A program made the translations under genes and the position numbers. The notes under the pieces were generated by a model. It did no database searches and had not been told where the DNA came from. It worked only from the letters and a program-made list of their open reading frames with translations. 64,000 bases of DNA from Ralstonia insidiosa (GTDB lineage: Bacteria > Pseudomonadota > Gammaproteobacteria > Burkholderiales > Burkholderiaceae), in the NCBI RefSeq assembly GCF_008801405.1, contig NZ_VZPV01000002.1, positions 682,001 to 746,000 of the forward strand. Direction: 5' to 3'. Below are positions 15,642-24,573 of the stretch, one piece after another (the stretch's first letter is position 1; the number at the start of each line of letters is the position of its first letter).

Positions 15642-18031
15642 GGCGCGCCACGCTGTGGTTGAGGCACGCAGCGCAGCGGGCCGAACGTCGGCAGCGCGCC
15701 AGCATCAGCGGGGTAGGTGAACTGCACGACGCAAGGCGGGCTCACGTCATCCACGCGTACGGTGTTCTCCGTATCCAGCGTGTCGATGAAGGCCAGGCCG
15801 TCATAGCCGATCGGGTAGCGCTGGCTATTTCGCACGAGTGTGGCGGTACTGCCGGCCGGCAGTGGTTGGTCCTGCGCATCGACCAGGCGAAGTTGCGCGC
15901 CGCGAAAGGTTTCGATTCGAAAGCGTGCCAGCACACCAGAGCGGTCAGCCGGGGCAATCGTCATGGTGCTGGTATCGAGCTTGGCGTTGATGGGCAGTAC
16001 GAGCGGATCGATCGCCACGCGGTTGTTTTCGTATGAGACGAGGTCCGGTACGAGCAAGTGGCCACCCGCATTCGTGCGGCCCATCAGGCGGTTCTCGAAG
16101 GTCACCGGCACGTTGGGGATGCCTTCGGTTGAGACCAGCGCAAATCCGTCGTTGATGCGTCTGCCCGGCAGCACGTCGCCATCCATGACAACAACCGAGC
16201 CGGTCAGGTCCACTGCTGTGCTGGTCTGGCCGTTGACCTCCTGCGCGGCGACAAAGGCATCGCCGTAGCGGCTGCGGTAGTTCAGTTGCGCCAGGGAGCG
16301 GCGGTCCGACCCGGTCTGGTTGGCTTGCAGCTGCCAACCGAAGCCACCGCCGTATTCCGGCGTGCGGATGGCGCTGACGGTGGCCGAGGTGTGGCCACGG
16401 TCGGTGCCCACGCCAACGGCCGTGCTGGTGTCGTTGCCCAGCGCCATGGTGAGCGTCATCAGCACACCGCGCGCGCGGCTGTCTGCGAGGTCTTGATAGG
16501 CACTGGCGCTGAGCGAGAAATCGCGCCCGACCTGCGTGCTGTACGACAGCGATACGATACGCGACCTGCCCGTCACTGGGTCGGACACACCGATGTAGCT
16601 GGCCGCCACGCTGCCCGAGCGGCCTGCCGGCACCGACACCGTGGTGCGCAACAGCGAGCGTAGAAACGGCGCACCTGCAGCGCTTGCCAAGTCGCGGTAC
16701 GTGCCGAAGCTGCGCATGCCTTGCACGTCAACGTTGAAGATGGGCGTGCGGTACTGATAGCCGATGGTGCCCTGTGCGCCGTTCCGGCCATCGCCTTGCG
16801 AGTACGCGGCCGCGCCAGACAGCACGCCGCCCTGGCCCAGTCGCACAAGCGCACCTCCGCCGGCATTGGCGACGCTGCGCGTGGCTTCTGCATGACCTTC
16901 AAGCGTGAGGCTGCTGGTGAGGCCATAGCGCGTGGAAGTGCTCAGCGCGGGGCTCGATGCATAGTCGAACGAGCGCACGCCATAGTTGTTGCGCAGGAAG
17001 CCCAGCTCTACGGCGTAGTCGAGCAGCCCCGCAGCAAGCAGCCGCGTGTCGATGTACAGCGGCACCGATGTCACCACGTCACGCCCGAGCGCATCCTTGA
17101 CCACGATCACCGCCTGCCCGGCGCCCGTGATGGCCGGCGCGTTATTCAGCACGAACGGCCCGCTGCCCACCTGCCCCGTGAACTGCCGCACGTTGTTCAC
17201 ATAGAGATCGACCGCCGTGGGCACGGCCGCGCTGCCGCCAAGCGCGGGCAGTGGGTACGTCACCAGGTCGGGGCGCAGTGCGAAGTTGCGTCGCCACTGC
17301 ATGCCGCCCAGCCGGACGGCACGGCTCCAACTGAGTGATGACGTCACGGTGTCGCCCACGGCGAGCGTCGTGAGCCTGTCGGCATCGGAGTGCGACCAAC
17401 TCGTGTCGAGCCGGGTGTAACGGTGTGCGCTGGAGCCGAACACGGCAACGCCGCTGTTGGCGAACACGCCGCCCGGGTGGAAGACACGCTGCTCGCTGAA
17501 CAGGCCCAGGCTCGGGCCGCCGGGGCCGAGCGTGGTGGGCTGCAGGTAGGCGTCGTAGTTGAGCACGAGGCCCGTGCCGCTGGTGGCTGCCACGCGGCGT
17601 TGCGTCTGATAACTGAGCATGTTGGGTACGCGGCGCGCGTCGTCCAACGCGAATTGCGCCTGCTGGGTGCGCACGTCATACACATAGCGCAGACCGGGGA
17701 TGCCGTCGAGCGCGATCAGACCGTTCGCGTTGGGTTGCAGATCATCCACGCGGATGCCGATCGCGCGCAGTTCATCGGCGGTGGTGGACAGCCGTCCATC
17801 ATGCAGGCGGAAGCGCGCGATGATCTGCGTGGACGTGCCGTTGATGATGGCCTCCAGATAGATGTCGCCCAGGCCGGCGGCGGGCAGTGGGCCGTCAGGG
17901 CGTGTGGCAGCGAGCAGGGCGGGTGCATCGGTGCCAGCGCTGAGATGCTCCTGCGCGGTGGCGGACACGGCCAACGCCAAGCCGCAACCCACGGCAAGTA
18001 CGCGGCGGCAGGTCGTGCCCGCGTTGCACAT
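15638..18031 (-). CDS. csuD: Outer-membrane usher of the Csu-type pilus
   Basis: FimD/PapC-type usher of 797 residues with an N-terminal signal (about 1-27, ending SATAQ), an N-terminal periplasmic domain, a long beta-barrel with plug (motifs such as VDLYVNNVRQFTGQVGSGPFVLNNAPAITGAGQAVIVVKDALG around residues 270-310) and C-terminal domains. It exports and assembles pilins delivered by the chaperone. Its ATG overlaps the chaperone stop (TGATG), and its stop overlaps the tip-protein ATG. Length and motifs fit the archaic sigma-fimbrial group found beside SCPU proteins. Confidence 0.9.
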   Translation of the reverse strand: MCNAGTTCRRVLAVGCGLALAVSATAQEHLSAGTDAPALLAATRPDGPLPAAGLGDIYLEAIINGTSTQIIARFRLHDGRLSTTADELRAIGIRVDDLQPNANGLIALDGIPGLRYVYDVRTQQAQFALDDARRVPNMLSYQTQRRVAATSGTGLVLNYDAYLQPTTLGPGGPSLGLFSEQRVFHPGGVFANSGVAVFGSSAHRYTRLDTSWSHSDADRLTTLAVGDTVTSSLSWSRAVRLGGMQWRRNFALRPDLVTYPLPALGGSAAVPTAVDLYVNNVRQFTGQVGSGPFVLNNAPAITGAGQAVIVVKDALGRDVVTSVPLYIDTRLLAAGLLDYAVELGFLRNNYGVRSFDYASSPALSTSTRYGLTSSLTLEGHAEATRSVANAGGGALVRLGQGGVLSGAAAYSQGDGRNGAQGTIGYQYRTPIFNVDVQGMRSFGTYRDLASAAGAPFLRSLLRTTVSVPAGRSGSVAASYIGVSDPVTGRSRIVSLSYSTQVGRDFSLSASAYQDLADSRARGVLMTLTMALGNDTSTAVGVGTDRGHTSATVSAIRTPEYGGGFGWQLQANQTGSDRRSLAQLNYRSRYGDAFVAAQEVNGQTSTAVDLTGSVVVMDGDVLPGRRINDGFALVSTEGIPNVPVTFENRLMGRTNAGGHLLVPDLVSYENNRVAIDPLVLPINAKLDTSTMTIAPADRSGVLARFRIETFRGAQLRLVDAQDQPLPAGSTATLVRNSQRYPIGYDGLAFIDTLDTENTVRVDDVSPPCVVQFTYPADAGALPTFGPLRCVPQPQRGAP

Positions 18032-18819
18032 CAGTCGGCACGGGCAAGCGGAATCTCAACCGCAACGCCATTGATCTGCGACCGCAGTCGCTGCGGTGTG
18101 GCAGTTGCTGTGCCGGCATTCGCGATGGGCCAGGTGCGTGTGGCGCCGGCCAGCGCATAGCCGAGTAGGCCCGGAGTGATCTCGTTGCGCGTGCCGTCGC
18201 TCCATTCGATGGAGACGGCCGAGAGCTGTGCGTGGTACCTGTCGATGTTGCGCACCACCAGCACGGCCTTGCCGCCGTCTTGGCGCAATGTGGCCGTCAG
18301 CTTGGGCGGCGCATCCGCAGTTGCATTGACGAACACTGGCACCGAGTAACGCAACTGCATCGTCACGCCGGTCAGCGTTTGCGGGCGACGATCCGGTAGT
18401 TCGTCGATCAGCAGGCGGTAGGCCTGTTCACCCGCGCCGGCAGCAGGCGGCTGCGTCAACACCACACGCACAACCTGTTCGCCGCTGGCCGGAATCTGCA
18501 CGATGGGCGGGCTGGCGACCAGTGTCGCGGCAGGCTCAAGATGATCGCCATCGGCATCCTGCGTCCATCGGAACACGCGTACCTGCGCGTTGAGTGGTTG
18601 CGTGCCGCGGTTGTGCAGCATGATGACGGCCGCCATCTGGCCTGGCGGCAGGTCAAGACGGATGGGTGAGATCTGCAGCGCAGCCGCGTGCGCGGCGAAT
18701 GGCGCGAGCGCTGCAATCAGCACGGCAAGGCTCGCTACCCAGACCCAGCGCACGTGTCGGCATCGCAACGCCGTGACGTTGCGATGCGCCGCATGCGAGG
18801 CAACCCCAAGGCCGAGCAA
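18031..18819 (-). CDS. csuC: Periplasmic pilus assembly chaperone
   Basis: PapD-like chaperone of up to 262 residues that carries SCPU pilins to the usher. A hydrophobic signal (WVWVASLAVLIAALAPFAAHA) precedes the mature domain ALQISPIRLDLPPGQ. The family pattern of two immunoglobulin-like domains is visible: the LHNRGTQPLNAQVRVFRW strand, VRVVLTQPP, and YSVPVFV. The 18819 start is a TTG with no clear ribosome site just after the pilin stop; a GTG at 18753 just before the signal core is the alternative. Translation is probably coupled to the gene before it. Confidence 0.85.
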   Translation of the reverse strand: MLGLGVASHAAHRNVTALRCRHVRWVWVASLAVLIAALAPFAAHAAALQISPIRLDLPPGQMAAVIMLHNRGTQPLNAQVRVFRWTQDADGDHLEPAATLVASPPIVQIPASGEQVVRVVLTQPPAAGAGEQAYRLLIDELPDRRPQTLTGVTMQLRYSVPVFVNATADAPPKLTATLRQDGGKAVLVVRNIDRYHAQLSAVSIEWSDGTRNEITPGLLGYALAGATRTWPIANAGTATATPQRLRSQINGVAVEIPLARAD

Positions 18820-18821
18820 AC

Positions 18822-19343
18822 TCAGAACGTGATGGTGGCGGTGATGGTGGAGGTATAGGTGCCGGCAGCTGGCGTGCTCTGCTGTGGCACACGGCCGTAG
18901 ACCGTCAGGGTTTGCGCAGTGCCGGTACCGGTGCCGGTGACCGTGTTGGTGCCGATGGTGTTGCCCCAGACCTGGGTGTGGGCGCTGTCACTGTAGAGCT
19001 GGAAACCCACGGTGGCACCACCGCTGCCCGCCAGCAGGCGTGCGGCGACGGTTGAACCTGTGGTGGTGCCCGCATCCAGCCCCACGTTGTAAGGTGCGGC
19101 GGTGCTGCATGTGACACTCAGGCTGGTGGTTTGGTCCACGTTGGCGCTGAGCACGCCCTGGGTGCCGAAGTTCAGCGGGTTGGCGCTGATCAGGCAGTTG
19201 TTCTGCAGCGTGAGCGTGACCGTGAAGGTGGTCGTTTGGGTAGCGGCGCTCAGCCACCCGGGGGCAGCCAGCAGGCCGGCCAGCACGATCAACCGGGGGT
19301 GGAGGCGGAACAGGCGGGATGTTGATGAGCGGTTGCCACGCAT
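18822..19343 (-). CDS. SCPU-domain major or minor pilin of the Csu-type cluster
   Basis: Secreted pilin of 173 residues. The signal is basic then hydrophobic and ends LSAATQT; one SCPU domain follows, with the NNCLISANPLNFGTQGVL start, a second Cys in SVTCSTAAPYNVGL and the ending VYGRVPQQSTPAAGTYTSTITATITF region (alternating strand ending in Phe). This is the structure of a Csu subunit that is stored by chaperone donor-strand complementation. AGGAG stands six bases before the ATG. It is the first full pilin in the cluster and could be the shaft subunit. Confidence 0.85.
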   Translation of the reverse strand: MRGNRSSTSRLFRLHPRLIVLAGLLAAPGWLSAATQTTTFTVTLTLQNNCLISANPLNFGTQGVLSANVDQTTSLSVTCSTAAPYNVGLDAGTTTGSTVAARLLAGSGGATVGFQLYSDSAHTQVWGNTIGTNTVTGTGTGTAQTLTVYGRVPQQSTPAAGTYTSTITATITF

Positions 19344-19477
19344 CGGGCTCTCCTCGGAAGATGGCCCGATGATGCGTGCGGCAGCACATGCATCGACAGT
19401 GACGTCGCGGGCTCGGCTTGTTGTTGAAAGGTGATCGTTTCAACATAGTCAAAGAGAGGTCCGCTTCCCACTGATTA

Positions 19478-19753
19478 TCAAAATTCCACAGTCACAATCT
19501 GTTGGTGTGCTGAGATCGCCGCATCTTCGACTTGCGCCGGTAGAGCCGGTATGGCAGCGCCGCGCGATATGCGGCTGGGCGACGCGCCCAGGCATTGCAC
19601 GCTGACAGCGGCGGGTGGTTGGCTGTTGATCATGCAGCTATCGGCCACCGCAAGGTTGATGGTCAGGTTGGTGCGGGTTGCGGCCACCGGCACGGTGGGG
19701 GTTGCGCCCAGGGCCAGTGGGGCAAGGAGTGCAAACGTACGAGGGAGTTTCAC
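19478..19753 (-). CDS. Shortened pilin-like secreted protein
   Basis: ORF of about 91 residues from a GTG at 19753 (VKLPRTFALLAPLALGATPTVPVAA looks like a signal sequence). The mature part begins NLTINLAVADSCMINSQ, has a second Cys in VSVQCLG, and ends HQQIVTVEF. The first and last stretches resemble the first and last strands of the neighbouring SCPU pilins, but the roughly 60 middle residues of the domain are absent. It may be an internally deleted minor pilin, a minimal subunit or a decaying copy. A longer frame from a GTG at 19822 would start inside a hairpin. It lies 134 bp upstream of the full pilin gene on the same strand. Confidence 0.55.
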   Translation of the reverse strand: MKLPRTFALLAPLALGATPTVPVAATRTNLTINLAVADSCMINSQPPAAVSVQCLGASPSRISRGAAIPALPAQVEDAAISAHQQIVTVEF

Positions 19754-19821
19754 GAGATCAACGGACGAGCGATGAGGAGCGCCGGCCGTATCGCGGCCGG
19801 TGGACTTCGTCTGTATCGGCA

Positions 19822-19863
19822 CCCGGGGCCAAAGATATAGGCCCCGGGAGAGCGAAATCTCCC
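19822..19863 (-). terminator. Overlapping hairpins between the TonB receptor and the pilin genes
   Basis: A perfect 9-bp inverted repeat (CCCGGGGCC at 19822-19830, GGCCCCGGG at 19840-19848, nine-base loop) overlaps a second 6-bp hairpin (GGGAGA at 19846-19851, TCTCCC at 19858-19863, six-base loop). They share bases 19846-19848, so only one can form fully at a time. They lie just past the TonB receptor stop on its coding strand and probably end its mRNA. There is no long U tract. Confidence 0.5.
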
Positions 19864-19882
19864 CCGGCGGAGGCCGCTATGC

Positions 19883-22090
19883 TCAAAAGTTGATCGTGGC
19901 GCTGGCCCGGAACGTGCGCGGCGCCCCTTGCGCGAGGATGAACCCCCAGCTCGGCAGCCAGTATTTCTCGTTGGTCAGGTTGTCGATGTTGAAGCGGAAC
20001 GTGACGGCCTTGCCGCCCACCTTGGTGCTGTAGCGTGCACCCGCATCAAACGTGTGATACCCCGGCACGATATTGCTGTTGTTGGCCTCCAGCGCCGAGT
20101 TGCCGACGTACTGGCCACCGGCCGACAGCACCAGCCCGGGCATGGCCGGCACCGCGTATTCGACATACGCCGTGGCCTTGTACCGTGGCGATCCGTAGGC
20201 GCGCTTGCCAAGCACCGAGGCATCGGATTCCGTGTTCTCCGAGTTCATGAACAACACTCCACCAAGCAGAGTCCAGTCACGCGCGATCTTGCCGCGTGCG
20301 CTCAACTCCAGGCCGCGGTAGCGCGTCATGCCGTCTTGCGTATAGACGTTGTCCGGGCGCAGGTATGCCAGGCCACGTTGCACCTGGAACAGCGCCGCAC
20401 CCAGGGTCCAGTCGTGTAACTCCGCCTTGGCGCCCACCTCGACTTGCTTGCTTTTGAGCGGGCCGAACACGGTACCCGCATTGGCTGCTGTGAGGGGTGC
20501 GCTGGCACCGGCTTCGAGCGATTCCACATAGCTCGCATACAGCGTCATCGGTTGCACGGGTTTGAACATCAGCGCCAGCGTGGGCGTGATCGGCTCGCGG
20601 CTGTACTTGGCCGACACGTCACCGCTCGGCGTGTAGCCGGTCTGGCTGAAGCGCGTGTAGCGCAGGCCGCCCAACACCGACCACTGTTGGTTGAACTTGA
20701 CTGTATCGCTGGCGAAGACCGAGGTCTGGTCGATCTTCGACGTGCGGTACATCCCCTCGGATGACGGCACCCGCATCAACGGCGCACCCGACGACACAAA
20801 CGCCGATGGGTTGTACAGATTGCCCGTGCCCAGGAAGGTGGAGGCGAAGCCGGTATTGGCCTGCGTCAGGCTTTGCCACGATGTGCCGAACACCAGTTCA
20901 TGCTCGATCGACCCGGTGCGCACGCGGCCATTTGCCATCACCTGGGCTTGGCTGTACGCATAGCGCTGGTACGAGCCGTACTGCAACTCGCTGAAGGTGC
21001 CGGCGTTGTCGGTCAGCTGGATGGCGCTGTCGGCGTTGCCGCGGTTCTGCTGCGTGTAGCGGTATGACGCGCGCACGTTCCAGTCGGGTGCGGCTGCCCA
21101 GTTCAGTTCGGTGCCGACGGTCTTGATCTCGGTCTCGTAGTACGAACCGCGCGAGGCCACGCGCTGGCTGCCGTCGATGGCGCGCGGTGTACGCACGAAC
21201 TCGCTCACCGGTACGCCAAAGTCCTGCCCGGGGATGATGCCGTAGTACGCGCCCTGCACGTTGCGCTGCATGTACAAGCCATCGAACGACCATTGCAGAT
21301 TCGGCGTGATGCGCGCATCGAGCGCGAGTGATGCCGAGTCGCGCTTGATATGGCCGCCGTCGACAAAGGTGTTGCCTTCTTCATGCACCACGCCAAGCCG
21401 TGCACCCAGCGCCTTGGTGGGGCCAAAGCGGCCGCCCAAGTCGATCGATTCCTTGAGCGTGCCGCCGCTGGTATAGCCGAACGTGGCGCTGCCGCCAAAG
21501 GTGTTGGTCGGGCGCTTGGTGACGAAGTTGGCAATGCCGCCCGGCGTGCCGAAGCCGTACATGAAACCCGACAGACCCTTGAGGAGTTCCACGCGCTCGA
21601 AGTGTTCCAGCGGCACATCGCTGCCCCAGTTGGGCACGGCCATGCCGTCGATCTTGTAGCCCTCCAGCAAGTCGAGCTGCAGGCCGCGGATGGTGATATT
21701 CGATGCCTCGCCAATGTAGCCGTCGTTGTTGGCGGTCACGGATGGGTCACCCTTGAACACCTCGCCAATCGTCTGCGCCTGGCGGTTCTGGATCAGCTCC
21801 TGCGTGACGACGTTGATGGAGAACGGCGTGTCGAGCAGGGGCTTGTCACCCAGGGCACCGGTGCTGGCCTGCTTGGCACCGTACGCAGCCGCTTTGCCGG
21901 CGGAGACCTGCGTGGCGGGCAGGTCGACCTGGGCCGAGGTCTGCTGCGCCCAGGCGGGTGCGCCCGCACTCATGGCCGCGAGCATCCACGCGAGCCTCCT
22001 TGTCAGGTGCGGCGCCAATGGCGTGACACGTAGGCGTGCGGCGCGTGTGCGGCAACGAAAGGTGGATCGGCGTGAAACGGCGGCTGGCAT
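19883..22090 (-). CDS. TonB-dependent siderophore receptor
   Basis: Outer-membrane gated channel of 735 residues for ferric siderophore uptake. A long basic N-terminus precedes a signal core (LAWMLAAMSAGAPAWAQQ). The plug domain runs from about residue 80 to 190 (TPFSINVVTQELIQNRQAQTIGEV, ITIRGLQLD, GLSGFMYGFGTPGGIANFVTKRP), and the barrel ends in the classic terminal Phe (ASATINF). GGGGAG precedes the ATG. No N-terminal signalling extension is present, so it is not a transducer of the FecA type. A PepSY protein and two small membrane proteins precede it on the same strand, with a Fur box at the head, so iron starvation should induce it. The substrate is unknown. Confidence 0.9.
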   Translation of the reverse strand: MPAAVSRRSTFRCRTRAARLRVTPLAPHLTRRLAWMLAAMSAGAPAWAQQTSAQVDLPATQVSAGKAAAYGAKQASTGALGDKPLLDTPFSINVVTQELIQNRQAQTIGEVFKGDPSVTANNDGYIGEASNITIRGLQLDLLEGYKIDGMAVPNWGSDVPLEHFERVELLKGLSGFMYGFGTPGGIANFVTKRPTNTFGGSATFGYTSGGTLKESIDLGGRFGPTKALGARLGVVHEEGNTFVDGGHIKRDSASLALDARITPNLQWSFDGLYMQRNVQGAYYGIIPGQDFGVPVSEFVRTPRAIDGSQRVASRGSYYETEIKTVGTELNWAAAPDWNVRASYRYTQQNRGNADSAIQLTDNAGTFSELQYGSYQRYAYSQAQVMANGRVRTGSIEHELVFGTSWQSLTQANTGFASTFLGTGNLYNPSAFVSSGAPLMRVPSSEGMYRTSKIDQTSVFASDTVKFNQQWSVLGGLRYTRFSQTGYTPSGDVSAKYSREPITPTLALMFKPVQPMTLYASYVESLEAGASAPLTAANAGTVFGPLKSKQVEVGAKAELHDWTLGAALFQVQRGLAYLRPDNVYTQDGMTRYRGLELSARGKIARDWTLLGGVLFMNSENTESDASVLGKRAYGSPRYKATAYVEYAVPAMPGLVLSAGGQYVGNSALEANNSNIVPGYHTFDAGARYSTKVGGKAVTFRFNIDNLTNEKYWLPSWGFILAQGAPRTFRASATINF

Positions 22091-22209
22091 GTGATGCTCC
22101 CCTGAACAGCGTTGTCATTGAAAAAGGCGAGCGCGTGTCCACGCGCCCCGTTGAACGGCGGGCGCGGGAACGTGCGGGTGGTTGTCGTTTTTTTGAGGTG
22201 AGCCTGGCG

Positions 22210-23856
22210 TTAGGGCTCTTTGGCCACGCTTGGATGCAGGCCGTTGCCGGCGCGTGCGGCAGGTGCGTTGTTGGCGTCTACCTTGCGTGCAGGCATCGCC
22301 CAGACAGAATCAGGCGCACCCTGGCGCGCCCGGCGCAGCGTGGCACGGGCGAGGGCGACAAAGCCGCACGCCAGCACCAGCGCGCCCAGGTCGAAACCGG
22401 CCACGTTCCATTCGCCACGCGCGATCGTGCGCAGCAGGTGGTCGCCAGTCACGACGGCATTGGTGATGGGCACCAGCACCGCTGCAATGGCTGCGGCGCT
22501 CAGCAGCTCAACCGCACCGCGTGCAGGCGGTCGTACCAGCGCCCACGCAATCGCTGCGAAGAACACCGTGTAGTACGTCACGCCCGTTGAACGCTCTGGC
22601 CACAGCAGCGCCGCCGGGAACATCGCCATCACCCCCACGCAACAGCCGATGCATACGCCCACTGTGGCGCGCGCCAGCAACTGGTGCACGCGTGGCTGAT
22701 CGAGTTTGCGTTGTTTGCGGCGCGATTCGATCCACAGCAGGTTGCCCGAATAGAAGACGAACGCGCCGGCAATACCCATCACCAGGTACGCCAGGCGCAG
22801 GACGATGTCCCCATAGGTGCCGAAGTGCAGGCCGTAGACGAGGCTGAAGATGCCGTGATTGGTGTCGCGTGCATCGGGTGTCTGGTTGCTGACGAGCTGG
22901 CCGCTGTTGGGCTGGCCGGCGGCGGCGTGAATGGCGACGGAGCCGTAGTCGCCCACCGCGCGCGTGCTGCTGCCGCGCACTTCTGCCACGGCGTTGGCAT
23001 CTCCAATGTGCTGGTAGTGGATCGACTTGACGGTGAAGTTGGGGCCGGCGGTTTCGCGTGCGCGGGCCAGCAGCTCCTCAGCCGACAACATCGATGCCGA
23101 TCGATTGGCAGCCACCACCGTACCGGCCGCCGTGGTGACGCGCGGTACAGCATCAAACAGCTTGCCGTTGAGCGCCACGCTGTTGAACACCGTCATCAGC
23201 ACCACGCTCAGGCACAGCACCGGCGCGGTCATCGCAAAGATCAGGTGGAACGGCAGGCTGAACAGGCCGAGCACGTTGTGCACGTCCATCCAGAAACGCT
23301 TGAGGTTGCGCCCGGGGCGCACGGCCAGCAGGTCCTTCTTCAGGCGCGGCAGGTGCAGCAGCACGCCCGAGATGAGCGCCACGCCATACAGCACCGAGAT
23401 CGCGCCCATAAAGTACATGCCCACATCTTCCAGCCCCAGCGAGTAGTGCAGCCGGTTCAGGAAGTTGGCCAGCTCCCCCTTGGAGGGTTCGAGCGACAGG
23501 TCCTTTGGCGTGGTCTTGCCGGCGGTGAGCTTGCTGCCGGTGGTGGTCTGCCAATCGCCCTTGTTGTTCTGCCAGTAGGCGGAAAACTCGGGCTCGCCTT
23601 CGTTGGGGAGGATCACGTAGGCGCTGGCGGCCGCTGCCGGGTGCGTGCGCACGAGCGTGTTCACGAAGTGGTCGACGTCGGCAGGCGTGGTGGCAACGGC
23701 AGCGTGTTCGGCCCGCAGCGGGTTTTGCCACGCGTGCAGCTCCTCATGGAATACCGTGAGCGCACCGGCAAAGAACGCAATGAACAGTGCCCAGCCAGCC
23801 ATCAGGCCGACCCAGGTATGCAGCGTCTGATACAGACGGAGAGTGGCGGATTTCAT
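22210..23856 (-). CDS. PepSY-domain inner-membrane protein (siderophore reductase-type)
   Basis: Inner-membrane protein of 548 residues from the ATG at 23856, two bases after the stop of the gene before it; the longer frame to 24195 covers other genes. It begins with a TM (LHTWVGLMAGWALFIAFFAGALTVFHEELHAW), then a periplasmic part, further TMs around residues 170-240, a second PepSY-like periplasmic region (VKSIHYQHIGDANAVAEV) and several C-terminal TMs. Proteins of this type beside siderophore receptors are thought to reduce or release ferric siderophores in the periplasm (as for FoxB/PiuB). It precedes the TonB receptor by 119 bp. Confidence 0.85.
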   Translation of the reverse strand: MKSATLRLYQTLHTWVGLMAGWALFIAFFAGALTVFHEELHAWQNPLRAEHAAVATTPADVDHFVNTLVRTHPAAAASAYVILPNEGEPEFSAYWQNNKGDWQTTTGSKLTAGKTTPKDLSLEPSKGELANFLNRLHYSLGLEDVGMYFMGAISVLYGVALISGVLLHLPRLKKDLLAVRPGRNLKRFWMDVHNVLGLFSLPFHLIFAMTAPVLCLSVVLMTVFNSVALNGKLFDAVPRVTTAAGTVVAANRSASMLSAEELLARARETAGPNFTVKSIHYQHIGDANAVAEVRGSSTRAVGDYGSVAIHAAAGQPNSGQLVSNQTPDARDTNHGIFSLVYGLHFGTYGDIVLRLAYLVMGIAGAFVFYSGNLLWIESRRKQRKLDQPRVHQLLARATVGVCIGCCVGVMAMFPAALLWPERSTGVTYYTVFFAAIAWALVRPPARGAVELLSAAAIAAVLVPITNAVVTGDHLLRTIARGEWNVAGFDLGALVLACGFVALARATLRRARQGAPDSVWAMPARKVDANNAPAARAGNGLHPSVAKEP

Positions 23857-23858
23857 GG

Positions 23859-24125
23859 TCAGGGGTGCAGCAGGCGCGGCAGCCAGAGCACGCCAAATGA
23901 CAGGAGATTGGCCGTGCCGAACACGACCCACGCGTGAACGCTGGTCGAGAACAGCACGCTTGCGCTGATGAAGACCACCCACAGCGGCAGGCAGACGAGC
24001 AGCGCGCCGATCAGGCCGCTCTCCCAGCCGCCCGGCAGCCACAGGATCGCCAGCGTGCACAGCGCAATCGACAACGGCAGGCCGAGTACCACACCGGCCA
24101 GCCACTTGGTGCCCATGCCGGTCAC
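23859..24125 (-). CDS. Small inner-membrane protein of the iron operon (DUF3649-like)
   Basis: Protein of 88 residues starting at a GTG with GGAGG nine bases before it; an ATG at 24116 is an alternative. Three hydrophobic spans are visible (LAGVVLGLPLSIALCTLAIL, SGLIGALLVCLPLWVVFISA, AWVVFGTANLLSFGVLWL). The GTG overlaps the stop of the preceding small gene (GTGA). Pairs of such proteins (DUF3649, DUF3325) commonly flank PepSY genes in siderophore operons; assignment to DUF3649 is by size and context, not by a search. Confidence 0.7.
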   Translation of the reverse strand: MTGMGTKWLAGVVLGLPLSIALCTLAILWLPGGWESGLIGALLVCLPLWVVFISASVLFSTSVHAWVVFGTANLLSFGVLWLPRLLHP

Positions 24126-24406
24126 GGCCGTACCTCCGCCGCCTGGCGACGTTGCTGTACCCACGCACCGGCCATTGGCCACAGCGAGAGGCCACCTGCT
24201 ACCACCAGCAACACACCGATGGTCGCGCCGGCCCAGCCGAGCACGTCGTTCCACAGCACCACGGCAATTGCCGCCATCACCAGTGCGGCCGCGCAGAGCA
24301 CGCGGCCACGCGCAAGCGAACCGGGCGCGAGCAGCGCCTGATTAGGCGACGCCGCGTACAGGCAGCCTGCGGCCAGCAACCCGAGCAGGAGGGCAACACC
24401 GTGCAT
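24122..24406 (-). CDS. Small inner-membrane protein of the iron operon (DUF3325-like)
   Basis: Protein of 94 residues with three hydrophobic spans (MHGVALLLGLLAAGCLYAA; VLCAAALVMAAIAVVLWNDVLGWAG; TIGVLLVVAGGLSLWPMAG) and a basic tail (QQRRQAAEVRP). I chose the ATG at 24406 because it is 32 bases after a Fur box and starts directly with the first span; the longer frame to 24538 runs through the Fur box. It is the first gene of the iron operon and overlaps the next by 4 bp. The family name is tentative. Confidence 0.68.
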   Translation of the reverse strand: MHGVALLLGLLAAGCLYAASPNQALLAPGSLARGRVLCAAALVMAAIAVVLWNDVLGWAGATIGVLLVVAGGLSLWPMAGAWVQQRRQAAEVRP

Positions 24407-24437
24407 GACAGATTTCAGTGGAATCAAGAACGCAAAT

Positions 24438-24456
24438 GATAATGATTCGTATTGAA
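24438..24456 (-). promoter_or_regulatory. Fur box
   Basis: GATAATGATTCGTATTGAA matches the 19-bp Fur consensus at 12 positions, with the first nine perfect (GATAATGAT). It lies 32-50 bp before the first ATG of the iron operon (two small membrane proteins, PepSY, TonB receptor), so iron-dependent repression of all four is expected. Confidence 0.75.
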
Positions 24457-24573
24457 TGAAACAAGCCAATGCCGGTCGCGTTGTAAGGTTGGAGAGGCGG
24501 GGGGGCGGGTGAGCGAGGCCGCGCCATGCCGGCCGCACGTCGGCGGCCGGCTGGCGGGTAGGGGAAGCCGGGG

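Noticed and set aside
19754..19822. GTG at 19822 as start of the short pilin-like gene
   Set aside because: It lies within the hairpin arm and would put a polar segment before the signal; the GTG at 19753 gives a normal signal sequence.
22210..24195. Long start for the PepSY protein (661 residues)
   Set aside because: The first 113 residues are an off-frame reading of the two small membrane protein genes; the ATG at 23856 begins directly before the first TM segment.
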